A stretch of 64,000 nucleotides of DNA, taken from the NCBI RefSeq assembly GCF_900172225.1, contig NZ_FWFO01000001.1, positions 868,001 through 932,000 of the forward strand, read 5' to 3'. Each line of letters begins with the position of its first letter. Position 1 is the first letter of the stretch. The position numbers and the translations under genes were made by a program. Positions 8,316-16,709 of the stretch are shown piece by piece. The stretch is from Falsiruegeria litorea R37. GTDB taxonomy: Bacteria; Pseudomonadota; Alphaproteobacteria; Rhodobacterales; Rhodobacteraceae. Under the pieces are notes generated by a model. That model had not been told where the DNA came from, ran no database searches, and was given only the letters and a program-made list of their open reading frames with translations.

Positions 8316-9428
8316 ATGAGCGCACCGCTGCAAGGTCTGAAAGTTGTTGAACTGGCCCGCATTCTGGCAGGTCCCTGGATCGGGCAGACGCTGGCGGATC
8401 TGGGCGCGGATGTGCTCAAGATCGAAAGCCCGGACGGGGACGACACACGCAAATGGGGCCCGCCGTTCATCGAACGGGACGGGGACAAGACGGCGGCCTA
8501 TTTTCATGGCGCCAACCGGGGCAAGGACAGCATTGCACTGGATTTCGGCGATGCCGATGATCGCGCTAAACTGCTGGACCTGATCCGTGACGCCGACGTT
8601 CTGATCGAGAACTTCAAGGTTGGCGGGCTCAAGAAATTCGGGCTGGACTACGACAGTGTCAAACAGGTCAATCCGCGCCTCATTTACGCTTCGGTCACTG
8701 GCTTTGGTCAGGATGGACCTTATGCGCATCGTGCGGGTTATGATTTCCTGATCCAGGGCATGAGCGGCATCATGGACCTGACCGGTGATCCTGCGGGCGA
8801 GCCACAAAAGATCGGTGTGGCTTTTGCTGACATTTTCACCGGACTTTATGGTGTAATCGGTATTCAGGCGGCTCTGGCCGAGCGGGAGCGTTCAGGCCTG
8901 GGACAACATGTCGATCTAAGCCTGCTTGATTGCATGACAGGTGTTCTGGCCAACCAGGCGATGAACTTCCTGGCGTCCGGCAACTGTCCGACACGTCTGG
9001 GAAATGCGCACCCGAACATCGTGCCCTATCAGGTGTTCCCGGTGTCGGACGGCCACATCATCATCGCCTGCGGCAATGACCGGCAATACGCCACGCTCTG
9101 TACCATTCTGGACGTGCCGGAATTGATCGAAGATACCCGTTTTGTGGCCAACCCCGACCGAGTGGCCAACCGAGCAGAACTGACCGAGTTGCTAACCGCC
9201 GCATGTATGAAGTGGGGCAAATGGGACTTGCTGGCCGCGCTTGAAAAGGGCGGCGTGCCGGGTGGTCCGATCAATTCGGTGGCCGAAGCCCTGAGCGACC
9301 CGCAGGTCCAGCACCGCGAAATGCAGATCACACCCGAAGGCGTGCCCGGACTGCGCACCCCGATCCGCTTTTCGCGGTCCGAGCTGAAGTTGGACAAGGC
9401 CTCGCCAAAGCGACCCGTCAAATCATGA
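8316..9428 (+). CDS. Class III (CaiB/BaiF) CoA-transferase
   Basis: 370 aa. Family features: N-terminal VVELARILAGPWIGQTLADLGADVLKIE spread over about residues 9-38, GYDFLIQGMSG, and the catalytic-Asp region VDLSLLDCM near residue 205. These enzymes move CoA between carboxylic acids. By context (enamidase product, formylglutarate to glutarate semialdehyde to glutarate in aerobes) it may activate glutarate with succinyl-CoA, as the human CaiB-family glutarate CoA-transferase does; this is inference. A strong terminator lies just upstream, and it converges with marR, overlapping by 6 bp. Confidence 0.9.
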   Translation: MSAPLQGLKVVELARILAGPWIGQTLADLGADVLKIESPDGDDTRKWGPPFIERDGDKTAAYFHGANRGKDSIALDFGDADDRAKLLDLIRDADVLIENFKVGGLKKFGLDYDSVKQVNPRLIYASVTGFGQDGPYAHRAGYDFLIQGMSGIMDLTGDPAGEPQKIGVAFADIFTGLYGVIGIQAALAERERSGLGQHVDLSLLDCMTGVLANQAMNFLASGNCPTRLGNAHPNIVPYQVFPVSDGHIIIACGNDRQYATLCTILDVPELIEDTRFVANPDRVANRAELTELLTAACMKWGKWDLLAALEKGGVPGGPINSVAEALSDPQVQHREMQITPEGVPGLRTPIRFSRSELKLDKASPKRPVKS

Positions 9429-9860
9429 CAGCTTGCGCAGGATCTTGACCAGGTTGCGCTGCTCGGCGGCGGTGAGGGGTTTCAGCGACTCTGCCGTGAT
9501 CTCTCGCCCGACCTCTTTCATCTGAGCAACCATCTCTTCGCCTTCGGGCGAGAGTGAGATCATCGTACGCCGTTTGTCGTTGGGGTCGGGGGCTGTGAGT
9601 GTCAGACCCTTTTGACGCAACCGGTCAACGACGCCTTTGATCGTGGCTACATCCATTGCGGCCAGACGGCCCAGATGGTTTTGCGAACAGGTGCCTTGCT
9701 CGGAAATCCGGATCAGGGCCGAGAACTGTGTGGGGGTCAGCCCGTTGATGGTTTTCGATTGAAAGATTGTGGCGTGGCGTTGGCTGGCCAATCGTAAAAG
9801 ATACCCGACCTGGTCATCCAGGCTATAGTCTGTATCTGCTTGGTCTGCCGTTTCGGTCAT
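9423..9860 (-). CDS. MarR-family transcriptional regulator
   Basis: 145 aa from ATG 9858-9860 (a TTG seven codons earlier has no ribosome-binding site). A winged helix spans about residues 45-110, with LTPTQFSALIRI, the recognition helix around AAMDVATIKGVVDRLRQKG, and the wing DPNDKRRTMISLSPEG. A copy of the cluster motif lies 26 bp upstream. Pseudomonas nicotinate catabolism is controlled by a MarR-type repressor (NicR) responding to 6-hydroxynicotinate. By analogy this protein probably represses the surrounding genes until a pathway intermediate appears. Confidence 0.9.
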   Translation of the reverse strand: MTETADQADTDYSLDDQVGYLLRLASQRHATIFQSKTINGLTPTQFSALIRISEQGTCSQNHLGRLAAMDVATIKGVVDRLRQKGLTLTAPDPNDKRRTMISLSPEGEEMVAQMKEVGREITAESLKPLTAAEQRNLVKILRKLS

Positions 9861-9885
9861 CCACTCATCCGCCAATTGCAAAAAA

Positions 9886-9902
9886 CATTAGCAGTATAAC
9901 AA
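9886..9902. promoter_or_regulatory. Cluster operator motif, copy 3 (before marR)
   Basis: CATTAGCAGTATAACAA lies between marR and the end of the transporter operon, compatible with MarR autoregulation. It is the weakest of the four matches. Confidence 0.45.
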
Positions 9903-9955
9903 AAACGTGCATGCCCACAACGAAAAATCCGGGCGGGGGACCGCCCAGACAGGCG

Positions 9956-10657
9956 TCAAACCGCCAAGTATTTGTTTGAGATTTCCGGGTTCTGATCAAG
10001 ATGGTCAAAGGTTCCGTCATAACAGACCGAGCCTTTCTCGATGATATAGGCCCGATCCGATACCAGGCGGGCGAAATGCAGGTTCTGTTCGCTGATCAGA
10101 ACCGATAGCCCCTCACGTTTCAGCTCGGCGATGACATTGGCCATTTGTTCGACAATCACCGGCGCGATCCCTTCGGACGGTTCGTCCAGCAATACCATCT
10201 TGGGGTTTCCCATCAGGGTCCGCGCAATGGTCAGCATTTGCTGCTCGCCGCCAGACAGCTGCTTGCCCAGGTTCTTGCGCCGCTCATTCAGGTTTGGGAA
10301 CAGTTCGAACAGATGTTCCAAGGTCCATTCCGGTGCGTCATCACGTTTGTCGCGGCGACCCACCTCGAGGTTCTCCTCGACCGTTAACTCGCCAAAGATG
10401 CGCCGTTCTTCAGGCACATAGCCGACACCAGCACGACAGATGGCATGGCTGGGTTTGCCCAGGATGCTCTGCCCCTCATAGGTGATCTGCCCGGTTTTCT
10501 GGCGCACCATGCCCATGATGGATTTCATTGTGGTGGATTTGCCCGCACCATTGCGGCCCAACACCGCGACCACCTCGTTTTGACCCAGTGACAGCGACAC
10601 ACCGTTCAGGATCTGCGCCCGGCCATAACGGGCGTCCAGATTTGCGACCTCAAGCAT
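9956..10657 (-). CDS. livF: Branched-chain-type ABC transporter ATPase (LivF-like)
   Basis: 233 aa from ATG 10655-10657; a longer upstream frame overlaps livG and is unsupported. Walker A is GRNGAGKST (K40), the signature LSGGEQQ and Walker B VLLDEPSEG, as in LivF. It partners the LivG-like ATPase, whose 3' end it overlaps by 8 bp. It is last in the transporter block downstream of the hydroxylase/HNR operon, so the system probably imports the heteroaromatic substrate (inference). Confidence 0.93.
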   Translation of the reverse strand: MLEVANLDARYGRAQILNGVSLSLGQNEVVAVLGRNGAGKSTTMKSIMGMVRQKTGQITYEGQSILGKPSHAICRAGVGYVPEERRIFGELTVEENLEVGRRDKRDDAPEWTLEHLFELFPNLNERRKNLGKQLSGGEQQMLTIARTLMGNPKMVLLDEPSEGIAPVIVEQMANVIAELKREGLSVLISEQNLHFARLVSDRAYIIEKGSVCYDGTFDHLDQNPEISNKYLAV

Positions 10658-11432
10658 TGGCGGCCTCCTTCTTGTCTTCGAACAGGGTGCCGCCACCCAG
10701 ATAGACCTCTTGCACGGTTGGGTTGGCGCGGATTTCATCGCCGGTGCCCTCGGCGATCAACTCACCCCGGTTCAGCACCAGAATGCGGTGCGAATGAGCA
10801 AAGACCACGTCCATGTCATGTTCGGTAAAGACCACGCTGACCCCTTCGCGCTGCACGATGTCAGCGGTCAAGGCCATCAGGGCGATCCGCTCAGAGGGGG
10901 CCATGCCCGCCGTAGGTTCATCCATCAACAGCAGCGCCGGTTCATGCGCCAGGGCAACTGCCAGCTCCAGCCGTTTCAGGTCACCATAGGCCAGTTCCGA
11001 GCAGGCGCGCCCGGCATGCTCGGACATCGACACCAGATCAAGCAGCGCCATCGCCTCGTCGACATACAGCCGCGTCGCGCGCGAGAACATGTCGAACACC
11101 CGGCGGTGGTGCGAAATCAGCGCCATCTGGATGTTCTCCAGAACCGTCATCGACAGGAACGTCTCGGTGATCTGGAATGTGCGCCCCACACCCATGCGCC
11201 AGATTTTCCGGGGTGGGGTGCCCAACAGCTCCTTACCGTTCAACTGTACTGAAGCCCCGCTGTTGGGTTTTAGGTATCCGTTGAGCATGTTGAAGCAGGT
11301 GGTTTTGCCCGCGCCATTGGGGCCGATCAGGGCCAGGAATTCACCCATTGTCACGTCGAAGTTGACGTCTTGGACCGCCTTGATGCCCCCAAAGTTCTTG
11401 GACAGGTTGCGGACGGAAAGAACCGGGTTCAT
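10650..11432 (-). CDS. livG: Branched-chain-type ABC transporter ATPase (LivG-like)
   Basis: 260 aa. Walker A GPNGAGKTT, a LivG-type insert after the Q-loop (GRTFQITETFLSMTVLENI), signature ELAYGDLKRLELA and Walker B LLLMDEPTAGM. LSGG is replaced by LAYGD, as usual for LivG. It starts within the last bases of the permease gene (4-bp overlap) and pairs with the LivF-like ATPase to drive the fused permease at 11429-13285. Confidence 0.93.
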   Translation of the reverse strand: MNPVLSVRNLSKNFGGIKAVQDVNFDVTMGEFLALIGPNGAGKTTCFNMLNGYLKPNSGASVQLNGKELLGTPPRKIWRMGVGRTFQITETFLSMTVLENIQMALISHHRRVFDMFSRATRLYVDEAMALLDLVSMSEHAGRACSELAYGDLKRLELAVALAHEPALLLMDEPTAGMAPSERIALMALTADIVQREGVSVVFTEHDMDVVFAHSHRILVLNRGELIAEGTGDEIRANPTVQEVYLGGGTLFEDKKEAANA

Positions 11433-13285
11433 GCCGCACCTCCTTTCTGGTTGGGCAGGATGGCCCGGATCAGTCGGTTTACCCCGCCTGCGACGCCATC
11501 AGGTGCCAAGAGGACCACGACCAGGATGATGCCGCCAAAGATGAAGCGCCAGTAATCCAGACGGGTCACCCAATCCTCGATCATGACGAAGGCCACGGCG
11601 CCAAAGATCGGACCGGAAAGGGCGTGGATACCACCGAGCAGGACCATGATCAGCCCGTCGATGCTGTGTGCAATCCCAAGTGTGTCCGGGAAGACCGAGC
11701 CCTTGGAGAAGGCAAAGACAACACCCGCCAGACCTGCAAGGCTGCCAGCGACCACAAAGCCCATCCATTGGTGGAACTTGGTGTCCACGCCGATGGCCTC
11801 GGCCCGGGTCTGGCTGTCTCGGATGCCACGCAGGGTGTAGCCGAATGGCGAATGGGCCACGCGCCGCAGGAACCAGATCCCGCCCAGGCACAGCACAAAG
11901 GCGATGTAGAAATAGACCTTGTCCGAACTTGCCCATTCAGCTGGCCAGACGCCCAGGATGCCGTCGTCGCCCCCGGTAAAGGCCTGCCACTGGAAGGTGA
12001 CCCCCCACAGGATTTGTGCCGCCGCCATGGTCAGCATGGCGAGGTAAACGCCAGACAGGCGCACGCAGAACCAGCCAAAGAATAGCGCTGCAGCGGCTGC
12101 AAAGAACGGCGCAAGCAGCATTGCGGGTAACATGCCAAAGCCCAGGAATTTGACCATCATCGCGGCTGCATAAGCTCCGACGCCAAAGTATGCGGCGTGA
12201 CCAAAGCTGACCATTCCGCCGATGCCCATCATAAAGTGCAGTGACACGGCAAAGAGCGTGGCGACCATCACATCCACCAGCAGGATCGAGGTGAAGTCAG
12301 CCGTCACCGCCGGGCTGAAGGCGAGCACCATCACGGCGGCCAGCAAGACCATCGTCGATTTCTGGCTCATCAGTTTCAGGGGCTGTTCGGGTTCTTCGGT
12401 GCCCACGTGTTCACTGCCTGGTTTGCCGAACAGACCATAGGGGCGCAGGATCAGCACAACGGCCATCACGACAAAAGGCAACACGATCGAAATCTGCGGG
12501 AAGATCAGGATGGCAAAGGCATTGAGGACCGAGATCAGAACGGCAGCCACAAAGGCACCGCTCACGCTGCCCATGCCGCCGATGACGACAACCACAAAGG
12601 CTTCGCCAATGATCGACAAGTCCATCTGCAGGCTCACCGCCTCACGCGGGATCTGCAGCGCACCGCCCAGACCGGCCAGGAAGGCGCCCAGAACAAAGGC
12701 GGCAGAGAAGAGCCAGGCCTGATTGACGCCAAGCGCGCCGACCATTTCTCGGTCTTCGGTGGCCGCGCGGACCAGCACGCCCCAACGGGTTTTGTGGAAC
12801 AAGAGCCAGATGCCCGCCAGAACGGCGGGGCCAATGGCGATCAGGGCCAGGTCATACTCAGGGATCGGCTCGCCCATGATGCGGACGGCGCGGTCCAGCC
12901 CGGGCGCGCGTGGCCCCAGCAGATCCTCGGCCCCCCAGATCGCGAGCGTGGCATCCTGAAAGATCAGCACAACGCCGAATGTGGCCACCAGCTGGAACAG
13001 CTCAGGTGCGCGATAAATGCGCCGTAGGATGGTCATCTCGATCAACAGGCCGATCACACCAACGATGGCGGCGGCCGCGATGATCGAAAACCAAAAGCCA
13101 AATATCCCGCCATTCAGCGCGGTGACGATGGTATAGGCCAGATAAGCGCCCACCATGTAGAACGAGCCATGGGCAAAGTTCACGATGCGCGTGACGCCAA
13201 AGATAATCGACAAACCAGATGCAATCAGAAACAACGACGAGGCATTTGCCAGCCCGGTCAACAGTTGTGCAAAATAGAAGCCCAT
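11429..13285 (-). CDS. Fused LivH-LivM ABC permease
   Basis: 618 aa, about the summed length of LivH (~290) and LivM (~320). The first half has LivH landmarks (GLSIIFGVTRIVNFAHGSFYM, FVVVVIGGMGSVSGAFV in pieces) and about eight hydrophobic segments. The second half, from about residue 310, has LivM landmarks (MVSFGHAAYFGVGAYAAAM, LRGIRDSQTRAEAIGV, MVLLGGIHALSGPIFGA). The two inner-membrane subunits, separate in the 22-27 kb transporter, are one chain here. A hairpin separates it from the upstream binding-protein gene. Confidence 0.92.
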   Translation of the reverse strand: MGFYFAQLLTGLANASSLFLIASGLSIIFGVTRIVNFAHGSFYMVGAYLAYTIVTALNGGIFGFWFSIIAAAAIVGVIGLLIEMTILRRIYRAPELFQLVATFGVVLIFQDATLAIWGAEDLLGPRAPGLDRAVRIMGEPIPEYDLALIAIGPAVLAGIWLLFHKTRWGVLVRAATEDREMVGALGVNQAWLFSAAFVLGAFLAGLGGALQIPREAVSLQMDLSIIGEAFVVVVIGGMGSVSGAFVAAVLISVLNAFAILIFPQISIVLPFVVMAVVLILRPYGLFGKPGSEHVGTEEPEQPLKLMSQKSTMVLLAAVMVLAFSPAVTADFTSILLVDVMVATLFAVSLHFMMGIGGMVSFGHAAYFGVGAYAAAMMVKFLGFGMLPAMLLAPFFAAAAALFFGWFCVRLSGVYLAMLTMAAAQILWGVTFQWQAFTGGDDGILGVWPAEWASSDKVYFYIAFVLCLGGIWFLRRVAHSPFGYTLRGIRDSQTRAEAIGVDTKFHQWMGFVVAGSLAGLAGVVFAFSKGSVFPDTLGIAHSIDGLIMVLLGGIHALSGPIFGAVAFVMIEDWVTRLDYWRFIFGGIILVVVLLAPDGVAGGVNRLIRAILPNQKGGAA

Positions 13286-13321
13286 ATCGGCCTACCATCC
13301 CTATTCGTGTGAATTTCGGGG

Positions 13322-13355
13322 GGTGGGCAGGGCGCGCCAGAATGCGCGCCCCACC
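13322..13355 (-). other. Intercistronic hairpin between binding-protein and permease genes
   Basis: Arms GGGCGCGC/GCGCGCCC with a 6-bp loop and extra outer pairing. A hairpin without a T-run here typically stabilises the binding-protein mRNA and lowers permease expression. Confidence 0.5.
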
Positions 13356-13377
13356 TCAGACTGCGTGAGTGGCGGTC

Positions 13378-14592
13378 TTATTCAGCGGGACGCAGTTTTG
13401 CGGCCTCTTCTTCGGACGGCAGATAGGCGGCGCCGTCGGCATAGGCCCAATCAACCATCTTGGGTTCGCCATCCACCAGGGCGGTTTTGCCCACATAGGC
13501 GCCCATGGTCGACTGGTGATCAGCTGCGCGGAACATGAACGGACCGGTCGGGCTGTCGGCCACTTCCAGGCCGTCCATGGCGGCCAGCAGCGCCTCGGTG
13601 TCGGTGGAACCAGCTTTGGTCAATGCGGCAGCAATCGCCAGGACCGAATTGTAACCCACGATCGAGCCAGTCTTCGGTGCTTCGCCGAACTTGTCCGAGT
13701 ATGCCTTGGCAAAGGCGTTGTGGCTGTCGGTATCGATGTCCGCAGGCGGGTAGCCAGTGACGATCCACCCATCTGGGGTCTCGTTGCCCAGGGGGTGTAG
13801 ATACTCGGGCTCCCCCGTCAGCAGCGAGGCGACAGCGCGGTCTTCGAACAGGAAGCGCAGCGACCCTTCGCGCACGAATTTGGCCAGATCACCGCCAAAG
13901 GTCACGTTGAAGATCGCGTCCGGCTTGGAAGCTTCAAGCGCGCGCACGGTCGAGCCCGCGTCGATCTTGAACACCGGCGGCCACTGCTCTTCGACGAATT
14001 CGACGTCAGGGCGCAGTTTGCTCAGTTCGGATTTGAACGCTTTGACTGCGTCCTGACCGTAAGCGTAATTGGGTGCAACAGTGGCCCATTTCACCGCGTC
14101 CAGCTTGGCAGCCTGTTCGGCCAGCATCGCGGCCTGCATATGGGTCGAGGGACGCAGACGATAGGTGTATTTGTTGCCCTTGGACCAGACGATGGCGTCC
14201 GAGAGCGGTTCGGATGCGAGGAACAGAACCTGTTTCTGCTGAGCAAAGTCCGCGACGGCCAATCCGATGTTCGACAGGAAGGTGCCAAAGATCAGAACGG
14301 CGCCTTCCTTGGTCACAAGCTCTTCCGCGATGCGGATGGCAGTGGCTGGATCGCCGGTGTCATCGCGGCTGATCACCTCAAGCTGTTTGCCGTCGATCCC
14401 ACCCGCGGCGTTGATCTGTTCGATCGCCAATTGCCATCCCTTCTTGTAGGGCTCGGTAAAGGCGGGCAGGCGAGTATAGCTGTTCACCTCGCCAATTACG
14501 ATCGTGTCCGCGGCCTGTGCGGCCTGCGGGCCAAACCCCATCAGGGGTAGGGCCGCAAGCGCACCTAGGACGGTGCGTCTGATCATGGTCAT
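13378..14592 (-). CDS. ABC transporter substrate-binding protein (LivJ/K type)
   Basis: 404 aa with GGAGG seven bases before the ATG. The Sec signal peptide ends near GPQAAQA-A (about residue 28). The type I periplasmic fold is shown by GEVNSYTR...AIEQINAAGGIDGK and DDTGDPATAIRIAEEL. It captures the ligand in the periplasm for the fused permease and two ATPases. It follows the DUF1185 genes by 102 bp in the same direction, so its ligand is probably the substrate of the hydroxylase/HNR pathway (inference). Confidence 0.93.
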   Translation of the reverse strand: MTMIRRTVLGALAALPLMGFGPQAAQAADTIVIGEVNSYTRLPAFTEPYKKGWQLAIEQINAAGGIDGKQLEVISRDDTGDPATAIRIAEELVTKEGAVLIFGTFLSNIGLAVADFAQQKQVLFLASEPLSDAIVWSKGNKYTYRLRPSTHMQAAMLAEQAAKLDAVKWATVAPNYAYGQDAVKAFKSELSKLRPDVEFVEEQWPPVFKIDAGSTVRALEASKPDAIFNVTFGGDLAKFVREGSLRFLFEDRAVASLLTGEPEYLHPLGNETPDGWIVTGYPPADIDTDSHNAFAKAYSDKFGEAPKTGSIVGYNSVLAIAAALTKAGSTDTEALLAAMDGLEVADSPTGPFMFRAADHQSTMGAYVGKTALVDGEPKMVDWAYADGAAYLPSEEEAAKLRPAE

Positions 14593-14669
14593 TTCTGTTC
14601 CTCCGGTTGGTTCAGTTTTTCCTTTTCGTGCGGCCGGTTATGCCCGGCTTCTGGTTGATTGTCAGTGCT

Positions 14670-14690
14670 AAGGTGACCTAGCGTCACCTT
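14670..14690 (-). other. 8-bp hairpin directly after the second DUF1185 gene
   Basis: Perfect arms AAGGTGAC/GTCACCTT around a 5-bp loop start at the stop codon of the six-gene operon on the minus strand. No T-run follows, so it may trim or stabilise mRNA rather than terminate. Confidence 0.45.
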
Positions 14691-15275
14691 TTATCGCAGG
14701 CCATCCTTGCCTTCGGCGTTTTCGTGGGTCAGACCACCGACGCGAGGCAGCGGGCGGCCGCTGTCGGTGACAGCGACGGCCACCATGATTTCATTTGCGC
14801 GCGGCGCGTCGTTCAGGCGAACCTCGATGCCGTCAAAGTGGCTGCGCACATAAGCGGCGTCCTTATGGCCAAGCGGTACGTCAAGCACCTGGCCCGGGCT
14901 GCCCATCTTCTTGGAAGAGGGTACCAGGGCTGCGCCCTTTTCGACCTCCTTGCGCAGCGGCGCGCCCAGTTTCGGGTGCAGCAGGGCGGCGGCATGTTCC
15001 AGCTCGCCGTTTTCGCCGACCATGGCGGATTTGCCATAGCTTTCGGCCTGCTCGGGTGTGATCCCCAGGGCCTCGACACATTTCTTGCCCAGAATAGTTC
15101 CCAGTTCCGCGCCCATATCCATCAGCGGGGTCAGGTCCTCTTCATAGGTCCCGGCATAGGGGTTGGCGATCACCGCCACGGCGACCGCCTTGCGGGTGGC
15201 CGGTGCGATGTCACGTCCTGCTTCGATATGGGTTTCTTCGACGTTTACGGCGATTTTACGAATATCCATGGTCAT
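14691..15275 (-). CDS. DUF1185 (amino-acid-synthesis family) protein, copy B
   Basis: 194 aa, full family length, no signal peptide or membrane segment. The Pfam family is named 'amino acid synthesis', but its biochemical role is unknown. It shares with the upstream paralogue the blocks NPYAGTYEEDL, SYGKSAMVGENGELEH, VPSSKKMG, LDVP, YVRSHFDGIEV and LNDAPR, and both end in DGLR. It overlaps that paralogue by ATGA, so the two are probably made together and may form a hetero-oligomer. It is the sixth gene of the coupled hydroxylase/HNR operon. Confidence 0.88.
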   Translation of the reverse strand: MTMDIRKIAVNVEETHIEAGRDIAPATRKAVAVAVIANPYAGTYEEDLTPLMDMGAELGTILGKKCVEALGITPEQAESYGKSAMVGENGELEHAAALLHPKLGAPLRKEVEKGAALVPSSKKMGSPGQVLDVPLGHKDAAYVRSHFDGIEVRLNDAPRANEIMVAVAVTDSGRPLPRVGGLTHENAEGKDGLR

Positions 15276-15853
15276 CTCAGACCGTCCTCTCCCTTGATGT
15301 CCCAGGCCTCCAACCCGCCCGAGCGTGAATGAATGCGCGGTCCGGTGCTCATCACCAGCGCAAATGCCAGCTCATCGCCGCGCGGCGCATCGTTGCTGCC
15401 CACTTCCATGCTGTCGAAATGCGACCGCACGTAAGAGGCGTTGATATGGGTGATCGGCACGTCCAGCCGCGCGCCAACGCCGCCGACCTTCTTGGACGAG
15501 GGCACGATTGCGTTTGCATTGCCCAGCAGTTGCCGCATGGCGTAACCGCCCGGTGCGTGCCACAAGGCGCCATGCTCCAGCTCGCCGCCTTCGCCGACGA
15601 GGGACCCTTTGCCATAGCCTTCGATGTTTTCGGGACCGCCCAGGATGTCGAGCAGCTTTTGTGCCATTTGCAGACCCAGAGGCTTCAGGTCCTCCATAAA
15701 GCCCTGAATGTCGGCCTCATACCGGCCAGCAAAGGGGTTCTTGATGATCGCCAAAACGGCCGCACGGCGTTGAGGTGTTTCCGGAGCGGGGCCGCCCTCG
15801 TGAAAGATCTCTTCGTAAGACGCGATTGTTTTTCTTAGAATGACGTCAGGCAT
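15272..15853 (-). CDS. DUF1185 (amino-acid-synthesis family) protein, copy A
   Basis: 193 aa; same conserved blocks as copy B: NPFAGRYEADI, GYGKGSLVGEGGELEH, VPSSKKVGG, LDVPITH, YVRSHFDSMEV, SNDAPRGDE. The strictly shared Lys, His, Ser and Asp residues suggest an active site, but no reaction is established. The start overlaps the UPF0280 stop by 8 bp and the stop overlaps copy B by 4 bp. Possible roles are chaperone or maturation factor, or an enzyme acting on a ring-reduced intermediate. Confidence 0.88.
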   Translation of the reverse strand: MPDVILRKTIASYEEIFHEGGPAPETPQRRAAVLAIIKNPFAGRYEADIQGFMEDLKPLGLQMAQKLLDILGGPENIEGYGKGSLVGEGGELEHGALWHAPGGYAMRQLLGNANAIVPSSKKVGGVGARLDVPITHINASYVRSHFDSMEVGSNDAPRGDELAFALVMSTGPRIHSRSGGLEAWDIKGEDGLR

Positions 15854-16709
15854 TTAGAAGTGTCCGTTTGTTTTGTTGTCCGGTCAGACCGGAAGGTCCT
15901 GCATGGCGGGATTCGCCCTGCAGGTGAAGGGATGCAGCGCGGATCAATCTGGCATCGCGCATTTTTTCGGCGACGATCAGACCGCTTTGCAGCGCATGGT
16001 GAATATCTGCGTTCGCGAGCGGCGCGCAGTGGGTCGTGACAAGCCGATCGCCCAGATCGCTGTCGTCTTGCAGGTCGGTGGCCGGGCGGCGGGTGATGGC
16101 AGGGTGATTGGGCAGGTCGACGGCGTTTGCAATCAGGGTTGCGGCCACATCGGCTTGGGCGGCCGTGCGCGCCAGAACTGTGACGCTGTCGGCGATGCCA
16201 AAAGACAGGCTGCGACCTCCGCGACCTGACGTGGCAATGCCGCCAATCCTGTCGCGAGAGGTGATTTCTATACGGCCCAGATCATGGCCTTCGACCGAGG
16301 CCATGGCAGAGGTGAAGGATTCACCCGGTGCCAGATGCAACGCAATGTCGCCACCATTGTTCACATAGGCCCGGCGCAGGGGCGTGGCCTGACGCATGGC
16401 GTTCAGGATTTCATCGGCCACCGAACCAGCCACTGCCGCCATCGGGGTTACGAAGGTAAGGCTATGAGGTCGAACCACACGCGCCATTCGGCGGGCAATA
16501 CGCCCATCAAATGGGGTATGGTCCAATGTCATCGGCTGGCGTAGTCGTTCCAACTCGCCAACCAGTTCTTGCAGCACGGTTTGAAACCGTGCCTCCGCAG
16601 CCTCAAAAGCCAGTCGACGCGCGTCATCTGCCCCGATGATCAGGTCAATCGGCCCATGCTGCAAATGCAGCCGGGTGCCACAGGGCAATATGGCGGCGAC
16701 GGGCTTCAC
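15846..16709 (-). CDS. UPF0280 family, ApbE-like protein (candidate flavin transferase)
   Basis: 287 aa from a GTG at 16707-16709 that overlaps the HNR stop as GTGA; a TTG three codons earlier is the only alternative. UPF0280 proteins resemble ApbE, which attaches FMN covalently to protein Ser/Thr. Visible ApbE-like elements are AYVNNGGDIAL (cf. ApbE NxGGD), then GIATSGRGGRSLSFGIADSVTVLA and ADVAATLIANAV (cf. the ApbE TSG..H..D and aDalaTa segments). No signal peptide is seen, so it acts in the cytoplasm. It sits immediately after HNR, whose E. barkeri relative carries covalent flavin, so HNR is the obvious candidate substrate (inference). Confidence 0.82.
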   Translation of the reverse strand: MKPVAAILPCGTRLHLQHGPIDLIIGADDARRLAFEAAEARFQTVLQELVGELERLRQPMTLDHTPFDGRIARRMARVVRPHSLTFVTPMAAVAGSVADEILNAMRQATPLRRAYVNNGGDIALHLAPGESFTSAMASVEGHDLGRIEITSRDRIGGIATSGRGGRSLSFGIADSVTVLARTAAQADVAATLIANAVDLPNHPAITRRPATDLQDDSDLGDRLVTTHCAPLANADIHHALQSGLIVAEKMRDARLIRAASLHLQGESRHAGPSGLTGQQNKRTLLNA

